From Ceratothoa steindachneri (taxonomy: Eukaryota; Arthropoda; Malacostraca; Isopoda; Cymothoidae): a DNA stretch of 64,000 nt. Shown piece after piece: positions 46,356 to 57,559 of this stretch (positions within the stretch are counted from its first letter, which is position 1; each line of letters opens with the position of its first letter). A program made the translations under genes and the position numbers. Below the pieces are notes generated by a model. It searched no databases, was not told the origin of the DNA, and worked only from the letters and a program-made list of their open reading frames with translations. Where the stretch lies: NCBI GenBank assembly GCA_963969495.1, contig OZ018324.1, positions 143,428,855 through 143,492,854 on the forward strand. The letters run 5' to 3'.

Positions 46356-46392
46356 GAATAAATAAATAAATAAATAAAATAAATAAATAAAT
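46356..46392 (+). repeat. AATA-repeat 3' tail of the intact retroposon
   Basis: A run of aaataaata units with one aaaata irregularity follows the 3' UTR. Such simple-repeat tails mark the 3' ends of CR1/L2-type insertions. The AT-rich flank continues with CR1 copy 2 sequence from about 46400. Confidence 0.8.
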
Positions 46393-46399
46393 TTATAAC

Positions 46400-46870
46400 A
46401 AAGAGCACTGTTGCTAAGGGCAATCCTGACCAATGTGCATCACCTTGCACTTGTTAAGGTTGACTAGAATCTGCCACATCTGGCATCACTTACCTCTTAA
46501 TCGTTCTACTCCTTCGTGCGAGCTAAAATTGCCGCCTAGATTGGTATCGTCCGTGAACTTTGCTATTTTGCATAGCAGTCTTTTTCCTATATCAGTGATG
46601 TTGACAATGAGCAGCAGTGAACAGAGTAAGGAGCTCTGGTTCACCTCGATGGTCACGGGGGCCCCTCTGAGCTTCACCGTCTGCCTCCGGTCCGTCAGAC
46701 GTATCTAAATCCAGTCTGATATTGCCTGATAATGGCAACACCATGGGTTTTGTTCATTAATCTGCAGTCGAGCACCTTCTCAAAGGATTTTTGAAAGTCT
46801 AGGTTAGAGATATCAACATCCCGAACTCGATTTTATCCGCTAAATATACTATGGAAGAATTCGAGTAAAT
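46400..46870 (-). pseudogene. CR1-like RT, palm part (second piece)
   Basis: Reading downward, PINLLEFFHS (46870), DFQKSFEKV (about 46800; family DFQKAFDKV), VTIEVNQSSLLCSLLL (decayed GVPQGSVLGPLLF), KFTDDTNLGGNF (about 46560, the FADDTKLGG box with Ala replaced by Thr) and NKCKVMHIGQ (about 46440). It lies between the piggyBac element and the intact retroposon and continues the RT of CR1 copy 2. Confidence 0.8.
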
Positions 46871-49286
46871 TTATCCCTTTCACTACTAGAACATTTTTTA
46901 TTTCAACGAATGATATAAAAGATTCTAAAATGGCTTTTCGGACACATAGATTACGAAATAACTTGCATTTTTCTAGCTATTTTTAGAATTTTATTGCAAA
47001 AAATATTTGTCCCAATGGTATAGAAAAAGGCGTATGGGGAATTTTTACTAGTAATAATTTGACTTACTTTTATTACAATAATAGTAAATTAAACATAAAA
47101 ATATTTAAAATATGGAAGGGTTGAAAGCATGCCATAAACAATGGCACCTCACACGTAGAACATATAAAATTGGTTCTTTTGTCAATCTTCTCTCCAGTAC
47201 ACTAAACGCAACGCCTCCTCCCTTGGCAGTTCTCTGGCATGTTATCGCCAATGTTACCCATGTGCTTTGCTCTTTGATAGTTTGCCTCCGATTGATGGAG
47301 TTTTTTTTTTAATTCGAGCGTTTTCACGCCAAAATTGAACCATTTGTTCAGCCCAATCTGCAATAAACTGGAAAAATGTAATCTTGTTTCGGGAAATTGC
47401 TCTGTACTTTATAGGGTTATTGACAGCACATGACATCAGGAGGCGATGGACAACTTTTTCCCACTATTTTGTAAATTTAAGATTCAAGTCGTAGGTTACT
47501 ACTTTTTCGTCAGATAGGTCAACCCCACCCATCATCTGATTATATAAAGCAATTGCTTCTGGTAAATTGACTTCAACTTTGCTACCATCTTTCTCTTTTC
47601 TATTCACAGTGTGGTAATGATATTTTCATTGCAGTTGCTAAGTACCAAAACCTTCCTCCGATCCATTCATCATAAATCAAGAAGTCAATATTCACTAGCG
47701 TAGGACACAGCATCGCCTCACTTCAATCTTTCTTGAAATCTTTCAAGTTTCTTACCGTTTTTCATGCATGTTCCGATAGCAGCACACTGTAAATTTTTAG
47801 CAAATTCACAGTTGTGAAAATCTTTCAAATTTTAATAGTATTTACATCAGAAATGCGAATAGTTTCACATGAGCTATTTAAGACCTTTCACCTAGTGTCG
47901 CCAACATTAACCATAATGTCTTTACCTTTGTAGATATTAAGATCATAACAATAACCTGATTTGGCATCACATCTTTCCCAGATGTTAATGCCTCTGTCTA
48001 TTGGTTTGCCTGCTACATATTATTTTAGGCTGCTACAGCCTTGGAATTTCGCCATGTCTCATATATGCTCTGATATGAACTCTGACATAGCCCTCATAAA
48101 TGTTGGCTTAAAGGAATTCCCTAATTCATCTGCTTAGTAAGACTTTTATGAATCATTAGGTTATACTGGATGATTATATAAATTTTTGAGAGTAGAATTT
48201 TAAACATATTTCTGGAAATTGAGTTTTTTTATAAATAAATTTCTAAGAGAGACATTAGTAGACAAATAGTCACTAATATTTGGGACTTTATTGTAACACA
48301 TTAGAAAGATAATTTCCAAAACACTCATTACTTCTCCTTTCTCACTATGGGCAATGAAAGCAGTTCCTTCACAAATATGAATACTAATTCTATCATTTGC
48401 ACTCTCTGAAATGAATATTATCAGACTCCTAGAAAAATAACACTTTGAAAGCATCTAATTCAATATAGTTAGAATCAGTGATATATAGGGTTGTGGTGGA
48501 GTATGGTCTGGAACTTTGAATCGAGAACGAAATGATGATGTGATGTTTTCCAAGTTACTGGTAACTCTCTTGCAATTAGACCTACTTTCTGTATAGTGGA
48601 AGCACATGAGTCACGAACAGCTCAACTATCTTTATCTGATGAAAAACTGTCTTCATCCGATTTACTATAAATTCATCAGAATCAGATAACTCATCCTCGC
48701 TGCTACTTTTCCAGAATTCTGCTTCAATTTCCTTGCTGCTGCGTGACTTCAAGTTCTTCTACCCTTCCAAAAATTATAAATATGTTAATAAATGTGTATA
48801 ATATATAAATAAAATATATATAGTATATTAAATAGAAAGCATAAAATAAATATAGTGGAAAATGTATGTTTGCTAATAAACCTAAATGAAGAAACTATAA
48901 CAAACAAATTTTGAAAAGTTTAGATGCAAAAAGTTATGAAATTGTGCTGAAAATACCATTGGGATTAATGAACCCACTAGTAAATACCAATGGTATTATA
49001 TGTCCCATAATTTGTTTTTATTAAATATATACTACAAAATAACTGTAATTTGTTTATAATATAAACAAAATGTAAAATATAGTAGGACCTTTTAATAATA
49101 CATAATTTCACTAAATATCAAAGAAAACTGAGGAGTTTTAGAAAGTTGATAGATGTTCGATAAGATGCTAATACATTAGCTCTACCATCTGGATAAAATT
49201 ATACACTAATTTCAGCTGAATTCTGCCTACTGGTATTTTTGAAAAATTCTGAGATGTATTCCCCCATTGGTAGTGTAAGGGGTTAT
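46871..49286 (-). mobile_element. piggyBac-like element B, complete ends, TTAT target duplication
   Basis: The left end CCCTTTCACTAC (46875) and the right end GTAGTGTAAGGG (49270-49281) form a 12-bp inverted repeat with one mismatch. One extra G at 49282 precedes the flank. TTAT flanks both sides (46871-46874 and 49283-49286). The interior encodes a decayed piggyBac transposase on the minus strand. Removing the element and one TTAT restores an open frame in the surrounding CR1 RT, which proves the ends. The element is about 2.4 kb. Confidence 0.9.
47100..48780 (-). pseudogene. piggyBac transposase pseudogene
   Basis: Reading the minus strand: an acidic N-terminal part with SDEDS-like sequence (48700-48650), EVMSVLEIIFLMCYNKVPNI and DYLSTN (48330-48240), KFQGCSSLK then a stop and GKPIDRGINIWERCDAKSGY (48050-47960; family pattern KGRssLKqY..KPikrG.KvW..), YNQMMGGVDL-like sequence (about 47540), and YRAISRNKITFFQFIAD (47400). 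The end is a cysteine-rich tail with CEVPLFMACFQPFH (about 47150-47110), the C-terminal zinc-binding region of piggyBac proteins. Many stops and shifts make it non-functional. The blocks appear in the expected order and spacing. Confidence 0.82.
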
Positions 49287-49980
49287 TGGACACGATCGTT
49301 TTCGGCGAAACCCATAGTGGGAGTTTAAGATCAGCCGGTAAGATTATACCTAGTTAACTATGCCATCAGTAATTATGTTTTCTAGCCGTTTACCCACTAT
49401 CGATTTCAGGCTAGCTGGCCAGTAATTACCTGGACTTTCGCGTTTCCTTTTTTCAAAGTAAGTTTCATACCCGCCAACTTCCAGTTTTCTGGCACCTGTC
49501 CCGTTTAAAGCGATTCATTGGAGATGGCAGCAAGGCTTTTCGCAACCTCACCACTGAGCAAACGAAGGATTTTGGGAAGGAAGCCATCTGGCCAAAGACA
49601 CTTAGATATACAGGTCTAGATTCCTTAGCCTAGCCGCCACTTCATCGATATATACAACTATTTCTTATAGGTTGTTCCTCGCCTCGAGGTAAACCAATAT
49701 GGGACCGTATACTTCTTTTGTAAGCACGTAGCCGATTTAATTGTTCAACAAGTTGGTGACTTCCGGATCTATTTCCGTAATATGTCAACCTCGTCTATCA
49801 GGTGAAGTATACGTTGCCAAATCAGTTGGTAGCTGTTGACATGCAGGAAAAAATTTTCTTGTTTTCTTTGCAGAGGAACGTAATCCAAAGTTCCTCACCG
49901 CGGTTAGTTTGCCGTAACATTTTATTTTATTTCCTAAAATTCTCTCTTAACTGAGCTATGTATTTTGCCTACCGTTAGAG
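49287..49980 (-). pseudogene. CR1-like RT, N-terminal part (first piece)
   Basis: The frames give LDYVPLQRKQENFFLHVNSY (linker before RT, about 49890), WPDGFLPKILRLLSGEVAKSL (about 49600; family GPDGI.P..LK), QVPENWKLA (about 49500), KKGN (about 49450) and YGFRRKRSC (about 49310). It ends exactly at the piggyBac target site. No endonuclease was found upstream, so this copy too is 5'-truncated or too decayed there. Confidence 0.78.
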
Positions 49981-50835
49981 AAAGAGAGAGAGTGTGCGTG
50001 GGCGTGTTTGTGTTAATGTATGTGTCAGACAGTCACTCTGACAGAGAAAATGTATTTATCTCATCTCATCAGACTACGCTAATCTAATTGTACCTCCTCT
50101 GAATTAAATTAGTCCACCAATCAATTTAGTGTTTTGTGATCGAACACTCGGAAACCATTAAAATAGGAAAGTAATATTTTAAGATTCATATCGCGTTTTC
50201 TGCCTAAGAACCTCCACAAAAATTTCCTTCTTACAGATTCCAAGTTCAAAACTATTCCAACTCTAATTCCACACATGTAATTTACCGCTTGATCTCTAAT
50301 TCGTTCGATAAAGATCCAATGCTACATTGGAAAATTACGTATTTTTATCCCAAATTTCAATTGTCGCCTTTTAATTAATGGTAATTCTGCCTCTTTTATT
50401 ATAGTTATTTTTTATACATTAACTAACATAGGTCTACATAAATTTTGGTTAGAAGTTAAAGAACTATTTCTTTTTTATCAATATTTTAGTATATTTTGTT
50501 TAAAGTTTGAATTAATTGCTATAAAATCAAGGAAAAATCTTTTAGGAAAAGATTCACTATTAAGAGTGATGGGATCAGCATTGAGAAGATTGTCAAGAAG
50601 AGTAGATTTAACAACTTGAAATAGCTTTTAAAGGAGGACCTATGAGCTTGTTATCAGTGCATTACTAACTAGTAAGCAGAGACCATTCAAATGAAGGGGG
50701 TACACCTTCCTCTTTTCTATTATTAGGCAACTACTTATGAACCAGAGACGTTAAAAACGGTTTACATAGGCTAAAGAAATAAAAACTAAACTGTTGCTCA
50801 TTTTTCCAAACTCCTTATTTCAGAAGAAAGTTAAT
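49981..50835. other. no recognisable gene
   Basis: Nothing recognised. Short GA and GT runs lie around 49980-50025. Confidence 0.5.
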
Positions 50836-51215
50836 TTTGCCTCTCATTTGGGATTCAAGGTACTAGATTCTATATAAATAGTGAAAAGGCACATATTCCA
50901 AGATGTTGTAGTCCAGTATAAATTTTCCGCAGTCTTTGATGATTCAAAGTACCCTATCATCTTCAGGTGTTGGTCCACTGTTTTATCAAGTCCAAACTCC
51001 TTTCCAAGCAGGATTTTGCACCTACTCATAGTTCCAAACTAAACCCAAATGGTTTGCTGCCCATGATATTAGTCGGCTTGATGAACCAGCTAACTCTCCT
51101 AACCTAAACTCCATAGAGAATCTATTAGATATTTTCAAAAGAAAGATCATAAAACCGCAAGCCGGAAATACTGACGAGCTGAAGGCACTATCAAAGCAAC
51201 CTAAGTGTCAAGAAT
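50836..51215 (+). pseudogene. Tc1-like transposase remnant 1 (C-terminal half)
   Basis: Across two frames it reads KQDFAPTHSSKLNP (the block with the second catalytic Asp of Tc1 DDE transposases, usually QQD.AP.H) and then DEPANSPNLNSIENLLDIFKRKI (about 51085-51155; family WP..SPDLNPIEN.W). The third catalytic Glu is kept in SIEN. GNTDELKAL follows. The N-terminal half is missing or unreadable, and no terminal repeats were found. Confidence 0.78.
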
Positions 51216-53336
51216 AGCGGCTCCCTGCTGCTATGTGTCCCGTCAAAACCACGAGGTCAGGAACGAGGTTAGTGCACGTGAGCAAGGACCGTAAAAACAG
51301 TCAGAAAATCAAACTGCTTTCTGCGATAAGCGAGGGATTGGAATCTCAAATGCCTGCTTTTGTCGTCTCCCAGGGTGTTATTAAGAAACCCACGCGGAAG
51401 TACTTCCCATCCTTCAGACACCGTTTTGGTTCATAGAGGGATGACCCCTTCCCCTTGGCGGAGGCAGTTACGGTTCCTGGTAGTCCCTATATATTGTTAG
51501 TCCCAATCGGGCATCGACGTCATTCTCGATCACGCTCCCTTTTCTCGACGAGCCGAAGGCTAGAATTATACCGAAGGATCCGAGCCCAGGTCAATTGGCC
51601 CATCCTTGGTTTCGCTACATTTCGTTTAGCATGAATACTCCTTCCAGTTAGTGTTATTACTAGAGGTTAAACTCTCCATGGTTAACGTCCCTCGAATAAC
51701 CATCTGATTCCCTGCTTCATCTTTTAAAGCCTCGAACCTAAGCCAAGCTGAGACGAATCATCTATGGCAACCCTGCAAGTTGTCATCTATGTGTGTGTGT
51801 ATGTACAGAGGCTCTATCGCAACTCGACCCCTCCCCCCCCCGTAGATTTTGCACTGAGTAGCTCTGTTAAGTTCGGTTCTTGTATTTATCGAGTATTTAT
51901 TGCCATTATTTTATTTAATCTATTCATTGTGTATAACTGTGTAAATATTAAAGTGTATTTTGTTCCTTTTTTTATAAGCCACATAGCCGCAGCCTTCATA
52001 AGTTTAATATCAGCCAACTGCACTCACTTTTTTTAATTTAAATCCTTCGTACTCGCTCCTCTCCACTCACTCCAACTTCGATTCCCTATCTCTGTCATGA
52101 CCAGAGTTGATTCAAGGTCACCTGTTTGACCTTGAGCACGTAGAAGTGACGTATATGTCGGAGTCATTCTATGACACTGAGCCTCAACAACTTGTCAGCA
52201 GTGCCACAAGTTGATAGAATCCATGCCCCCCTAAATTGATGCAGTAATTCTTGGTAAATGAGCTACATCTATGTAGTGATTGTATAAATGACCATACTTT
52301 ACACAAGTGATAATTTTTTCTATTAGTAATGATATTCTAATTGATCTTATGAAATATTCTAATAATTTTTGATACTGAATTTCTCGTTTTCATGAACTTT
52401 AGAATATAAACCAGGCATTTATTATTTATTTGTACGTATATTTAATATATAAAAAATAAAAGGCTATATTTTTAATTAAATTACGAAAATAAATAAACCT
52501 TTTAAATATGCGGAAGATAACCGACATTTGCTTACACAGGATTTCACAACACGATATGAGGTAAAAAAGACTTCTCTCATTGGTTAGTTTTATGTTGTTT
52601 TAACAAATACCAAAAGTACCTCGTTACCAGAATTCAGGCTCACAACGGGAAGTGATAGTTCTTTCGCTGACTAAACCCACGTTGTCGGATGTGACTTGAT
52701 GTTGGAGGGGAAACGGGACAGAAAGGGGCTGTATCGAGAGGCCCCTAACGCACTAAGTAGTTTCCCCCTTAAACTATTTGGTATTTGTCCTTTTCCCCCT
52801 TCATCGCTATCCTCTCCGCACATTGTTTCAGCGGAGATGCTCTTTATTGTTTTTGCTTATTAGCTTTAAGAAATAAAGAGATTTTTAAACAATTCCGTGA
52901 AAGAAATAGAGAATAATTCAGAGAAATATATGTTCATTAAATAGAGCAAAAGAACAAATGTTTATATATATATTGCCGTGCAAAATTAGAAAACGACTTT
53001 CCATTATTAAAATATTTTTAAAATATTATGACTAAGTAAGTGAAATTTCCATGATACATAAAGGCATACATTTAATATAATTTATAAATATTTCATATGA
53101 TGATACAATCATATATTCAAGAAAGTTTACCAAATTAAATAAGAAAATAAAATATTGACAGGTTCAAAATAAGAGAATGATTTTTTCAGGAACATTCTAG
53201 AAGTTACTTGAAATCATGTGGCAACATCTTGCTCAGTAGTTAAGAAATATAAAACCGCCATTGTTCTCGTATACAATATGCAGAGATGCCACCACACCTT
53301 TAACTGACTCCTGAGCTCCTTCAAAGAAATTTTCGC
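51216..53336. other. no recognisable gene
   Basis: A 67-codon frame at 51233-51436 follows the Tc1 relic directly and is unlike Tc1; I cannot name it. GC-richer, apparently non-coding DNA lies at 51440-51740, a C-run at about 51832, and a possible Tc1-type outer end (attgccgtgcaaaattag) at about 52977. Confidence 0.45.
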
Positions 53337-54012
53337 TTGAAAATTTCAGGGAGGACTCTTTCTCCAATTTCAAGAGAGGCAGGAAGTTCCAAGGGTGTAA
53401 TTTCCCGCGTTTTGAATTTATACAATAAAATCGAAACCTATAAATCTTTTGTAAAATTCGGTAGACCTAGCATATTCACCGTCCGAGTGGACAGAATGAT
53501 TGGGTGCATCTCTATGAAGGATCCCTTCGAGATTGCAACAGAAATTCCTGGAAAAATTAAGACCAATGTTGCCAAAGAATGGAGCTTTTTTACAGTGTCC
53601 CGTCGTCTCAATGTCTCTGGTTTTAAAGCTCGTTCTATAGCAAACAAAACTATCTTTAGAAGGAAAAATCAGAACATGAGACTCAATTAAGCGGAAGCTC
53701 ATGTTATTTGAAAGATGGAGATTGGGAGAGAATTTATTTCAGCGACGAAATGAATTTAATATAGTTAGATCTGGTGACAGACCTTTTGTTAGACGTGCTT
53801 GCCGGTGAAGCACAACCTTAGATGGGTTAAGAATTAGAAAAAGCATTAAGAAAGCGGCGTATATGGTATGGGTTGTGTTTTTGTATGAAGGGAATTGATA
53901 TGCTAGTGCGAAGAATTCGAAGGCTATTTTCGAATGTGTACCTAGACCTCGTACAACAACATGTTAGACCTTGACTCCAAGCATCTCTGAACTAGCTATC
54001 GTTTCAGATTGA
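53337..54012 (+). pseudogene. Tc1-like transposase remnant 2
   Basis: The open frame 53337-53690 has a helix-turn-helix-like start (SPISREAGSSKGVISRVL), GRPSIFTVRVDRMI, KDPFEIATEIPGKI and VSRRLNVSGFKARS. This is the paired-type DNA-binding region of Tc1 proteins. After a frameshift come WRLGENLFQRRNEFNIVRSG (family iFSDEskF.l..sdg) and YMVWVVFLYEG (family vMVWG.f...G), then KAIFECVPRPR. The catalytic DE before F.l is replaced (RNEF). It ends near 54010, where a hAT gene begins. Confidence 0.76.
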
Positions 54013-55710
54013 ATGATGGCCCAGCGCAAACAACAATTGAGGTATAAAATTGCTTTTCTGAAATACAGCTTTATTCATCTAAAAGAGCGATTGAGGAATG
54101 TCCACTCTCAGTGTTTTCAGTCTCTGCAGGTCCTTGACAATAAATCAATGAAGCAAAACAAACGGAAATGGCCCTTGTTCTTACTTCATCCAACTTTTAT
54201 TGAAAGGCCGCTAAGTTAATGGGAGGATAAAGAAGTACAGGTAAAACAATGTCGGATTGACAGTCCTTCAGGCGCAGCTTTTGCTTTGGAGAAAGCTTCC
54301 TTGTGATCTTTTGAAGTGTCATGGTATATTGCACGATCCAAAAAGTCTCATAACTTTAGAGAGAAGCTGGTGAACCCAGCAGCAGTCGCTATGGTAAAAA
54401 CTACTTATTTATAAGATGTAGCTAAGAAAGTTTACGCTGTACTACTTTCTAACAACACGATAAAAAGTCAAGTTGGTTTCATGTGATTGGATATTTTGTA
54501 TTAATTAATTCTTACATTTAAAAAGTAAATAAATTTAAATTGCAAGCAGATGAATCTCTGAGGTACAGAAGAAATGACAGACTTCTAGAAGAATTTCTTT
54601 TCTGTAGTGCTCTATCAACAACTAGGACAGTAAAAGTGATCTTTATTGTAGTGGCTAAGTTTTTCAAGAAATATAACAGACTGGATGAACTGTTTGGCTG
54701 TGTGTACTGATGGACCGCTATCGATGATTGGAGGTTGAAGAGGATTTGTGACTCGGGTTAAATGAGAAATTCCTGATGTCATAATAATTCATCCTTTCTT
54801 ACATCGCAAAAACTTGGCCTCTTAACGTCTCCAGGCAGAACTCCATGTTGAGTTGAATGATGTTATCTAAATTGTGAATTTTATAAATTTCAGAACTTTC
54901 AAGTGGCGCACTTTCCGTAAAATGTGTGAAGAGATGTGATCACATCACAAAGAATTACTTTTCTACTCTGATGCTCGTTGGCTTTCTCGAGGCCCGCATC
55001 CTTGGACAGATTATTGAACTTAAAACTGAAGTAAATTTTTTATCCAAGAGAATAAGCATAAGCTGGCCAACTGTTTCAAATGTGCTGCTTGTGGGGTAAA
55101 GCCAGCATTTTAGGCGAAAATCTTTAGGCACTTGAATGAATTGAGCTCAGATATGCAAGCTGAAATCAAACTATAGTATACATCAGTGAAAAGATTGCAT
55201 CATTCAAGACGAAACTTGCACTTTGGAGAAAAAAATTAGCAAGCGGAATAACAGCTTTTTTCAGAGTTGAGGGCAGTGATGGAAGGTTTATCAGAAATAG
55301 AGCATGCTGAGATTAAATTGTTTTTCTAAGATCATTTGCATAAGGCCTCAGGAGGAAATGGACAAATATTTGCAAGAAATTTTGATGTATGTCAGCACAG
55401 CTGGGTCAGGAATGTGTTCGGCATGAATACATTCAGATACAGAAGCAAAGTTTTGAAAGTCTCTTGTACTCTCAATTCTGATCTCAACTGAAGGATAAGG
55501 TATTCTAATTCATTTGGGTGAAAAATCCCTTATTCAATTTCCTACCAAACCTCTCTGAACAAGGATTTTCATCTTTTGTGACGATCAAGACTGTAAAAAG
55601 AACCATCTGGATTATCAAATTGATCTGTGCTGTTCTCTATCCATCAACATTAAACCTAATCTCGAGTAAATTGTCCATAATATGAAGGAACATCACTGTA
55701 GTCACTAAAA
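54013..55710 (+). pseudogene. hAT transposase pseudogene (ZBED/SCAND3-type)
   Basis: The start Met is at 54013. The first frame (68 codons) reads LKYSFIHLKER, VHSQCFQSLQVLDNKSMKQNK and LHPTFIERPLS. This is a BED-type finger in which the second Cys is Ser. It continues over several frames with VSWYIARSKKSHNF, NPAAVAMV, LLSNNTIKSQV, FLFCSALSTTRTVK, GPLSMIGGLRGFVTRV, FLHRKNLA, FYSDARWLSRG (the conserved hAT block with W..RG), HLNELSSDMQAE, KLALWRKKL and FARNFDVCQHSWVRNVFGMN. The order equals that of the ZBED/SCAND3-like transposase-derived proteins. Nearly the whole length is there, but it is broken by about ten stops or shifts. Confidence 0.8.
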
Positions 55711-56300
55711 TAATTTGTTTTCAATTTTTCAATAAAGTCTACTTGAAGTGCCAGAAGAAATTTTCAGCCAGAAGTTAGTTTTCTTTGCTTGCTTTTTGTG
55801 CAAATAAATAACATTAATATGAAAATGTGCATTTAATATCCTACAATCAACATAGCCATATAAAAATATATTGTTGATTTAGTAACTGAATATCAGTAAA
55901 TATATTGTTTAAACTGAATATAGAAACACAAGAAATTATTATATTTATCAGCAGTCAATTGTAGTTGAATAGTCAGAAGGGCTCATTTATGAAACACCAT
56001 TATAGGTGGCAGTCAAAAGTTTGTTAATCTTTGCTTGAGTACAAAGGTTTGTCCCCAATTAACTTCAATCAATATAAAATTATATTTATTAATTAGTAAC
56101 TTATAGTAAAATTCAGTAAACTTTATTCAATTTGATAAAACTAAAATCATGCTAATCTAATATATTATCCCTGAGGGTCACCATGCTAAAGTAAATTTCT
56201 GGTCAGGTTTTTGACAAAAAAGTTTGGGAAACAAAATTTGCGAAGGTTAGGCTACGTCTCTTAACAGCATAGACTATTAAGCTTTTTCTTAGGCTACGGC
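55711..56300. other. AT-rich DNA without recognisable genes
   Basis: No feature is recognised between the hAT relic and the second mariner. Confidence 0.5.
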
Positions 56301-56302
56301 TT

Positions 56303-57535
56303 TAAGTTGAGTAATAAGTCATTGCGGTTTATTTAAAAGTTGTGTTAATTTAATTTTTGTCCTGTACCCTCAAAATGGAATGTCAAGTTGAAAGAAAGGC
56401 GCATTTTCGACACTTGTTGTTATTCATTTGAAATCGAGACGGGAACAATGCAAACGAAGCCAAAGCTCGTCGTGATATTTGTGCTGTGTACGGGAAAAAT
56501 GCTTTATCAGAAAGGACAGCTCAATGCTGGTCTTCACGTTTCAAAAACGGTCATTTAAATCTTAATGACAAAGAACGTGCTGGTTACCACATTAGGTTGG
56601 ATGAAGATCGATTGAACGACTTTCTTCATCAAAATCCTCGCCAATCTACTACAAAATTTGGTGTACAATTGGCTTGTAATCAGAAAACTGTAGTGAATCA
56701 CCTACATTCGATGGGGAAAGTTCAAAAACTCGGTGCATATGTTCCGCATGTGTTCCGCTTTGAGCGAAAGCAACAAACTTCAACGCTACACGATTGCCGC
56801 AGCTTTGTTTGCTCGTCAGAAGACTACTCGTACATATAAGGAAAGATTTTTTCACGGCATCATCACTGGCGACGAAAAGTGGTGTGTTATGTCAACATAA
56901 ACCATCGAAAACAATGGCTCAGCCCCAATAAAAAACCACTTCCGCGATTAAATCAAGGACTTCATCCACGAAAGACGATGCTGTGTGTGTAGTGGGATTG
57001 TGAAGGCATCATTATTTATGAGCTCCTTGCGAACAAAGAGATTGTCAATGCAGAACTCTACGTTCAACAAATGTATCGACTTGCCGAAGCTATTCGTGGA
57101 AAGTGACCTCACTAACGTTATGGAATCCTTCTGCAATACGACAATGCTCGTCCTCGCTTTGCCAATATGACAAAAGACGCCATCCAAACGTTTAATTGGG
57201 AAATCCTGCCACATCCTCCATATTCGCCAGACTTTGCTTCATCGGATTTCCATCTGTTCCGATCGCTCTCTAACAATTTTCGCAGCGTTTGTTAGATACT
57301 GATATGGAATTAAGAACCTGGTTAGACGAATTCTTCGAGTCAAAATCCAGAGATTTTTATTGCAGAGGCATTGAAAAACTAGTTCAACTTTGGGAAGAAG
57401 TTGTAAATAACAACGGAGAATACATTATTGATTAAATTGCATATTGTTATCAATTAAAATGAATTTTTTCTAAAATTGTTAATGGTAATGAATAAATTTG
57501 ATAAAACCGCAACAACTTATTCCTCAACCGAATAG
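56303..57535 (+). mobile_element. mariner element 2, both terminal repeats
   Basis: The left repeat TTGAGTAATAAGTCATTGCG continuing GTTT (56307-56330) pairs with the right repeat at 57504-57527, which reads TTGAGGAATAAGTTGTTGCG plus GTTT in reverse complement. That is 21 of 24 matches. At about 1.23 kb it is close to full mariner length. Its right edge abuts the broken end of a Tigger relic. Confidence 0.9.
56374..57435 (+). pseudogene. mariner transposase pseudogene
   Basis: The start MECQVERKAHFRH is at 56374. The frame 56486-56839 has YGKNALSERTAQCWSSRFKN, LNLNDKERAGYHIRLDEDRL, HQNPRQSTTKFGVQL and VNHLHSMGKVQKLGAYVPH. Then, over shifted frames, GDEKWC (first Asp, about 56872), LHPRKTMLC, LQYDNARPRFANM (second Asp, about 57150), PPYSPDFASSDFHLF (third Asp, about 57225) and IEKLVQLWEEVVNNNGEYII to the stop at 57435. 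All three residues of the DD34D triad are readable, but at least four frameshifts inactivate the gene. Confidence 0.9.
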
Positions 57536-57559
57536 ATGATGTTGCCTGTGCAGTTCAAT

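Larger units (their letters stand above)
41574..46392 (+). mobile_element. apparently full-length two-ORF non-LTR retrotransposon (CR1/L2/Daphne-type)
   Basis: The element has a 5' UTR of about 330 bp, ORF1, a 213-bp spacer, ORF2, a 3' UTR of about 440 bp and an AATA-repeat tail (46356-46392). Both ORFs are open from end to end. Possible target duplication ttataa lies at 41568-41573 and 46393-46398. It sits inside CR1 copy 2. Its AT-rich codon use differs from the GC-richer CR1 and L2 copies. This is the only element in the window with intact genes. Confidence 0.82.
40750..49980 (-). mobile_element. CR1-like non-LTR retrotransposon copy 2, split by two insertions
   Basis: Three minus-strand pieces (49980-49287, 46870-46400 and 41573-40750) carry successive parts of one CR1-type RT in the right order. 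A piggyBac element lies between the first and second, and an intact retroposon between the second and third. Across the piggyBac gap, with one TTAT copy kept, the frame reads FRRKRSC then PINLLEFFHS. This matches the corresponding block of CR1 copy 1 (FRRQRSCLTNLVEFF). The outer ends are approximate. Confidence 0.85.

Noticed and set aside
51233..51436. 67-codon frame after the Tc1 relic as its C-terminus
   Set aside because: Its sequence does not resemble the Tc1 C-terminus and no other family is recognised; left as unassigned.
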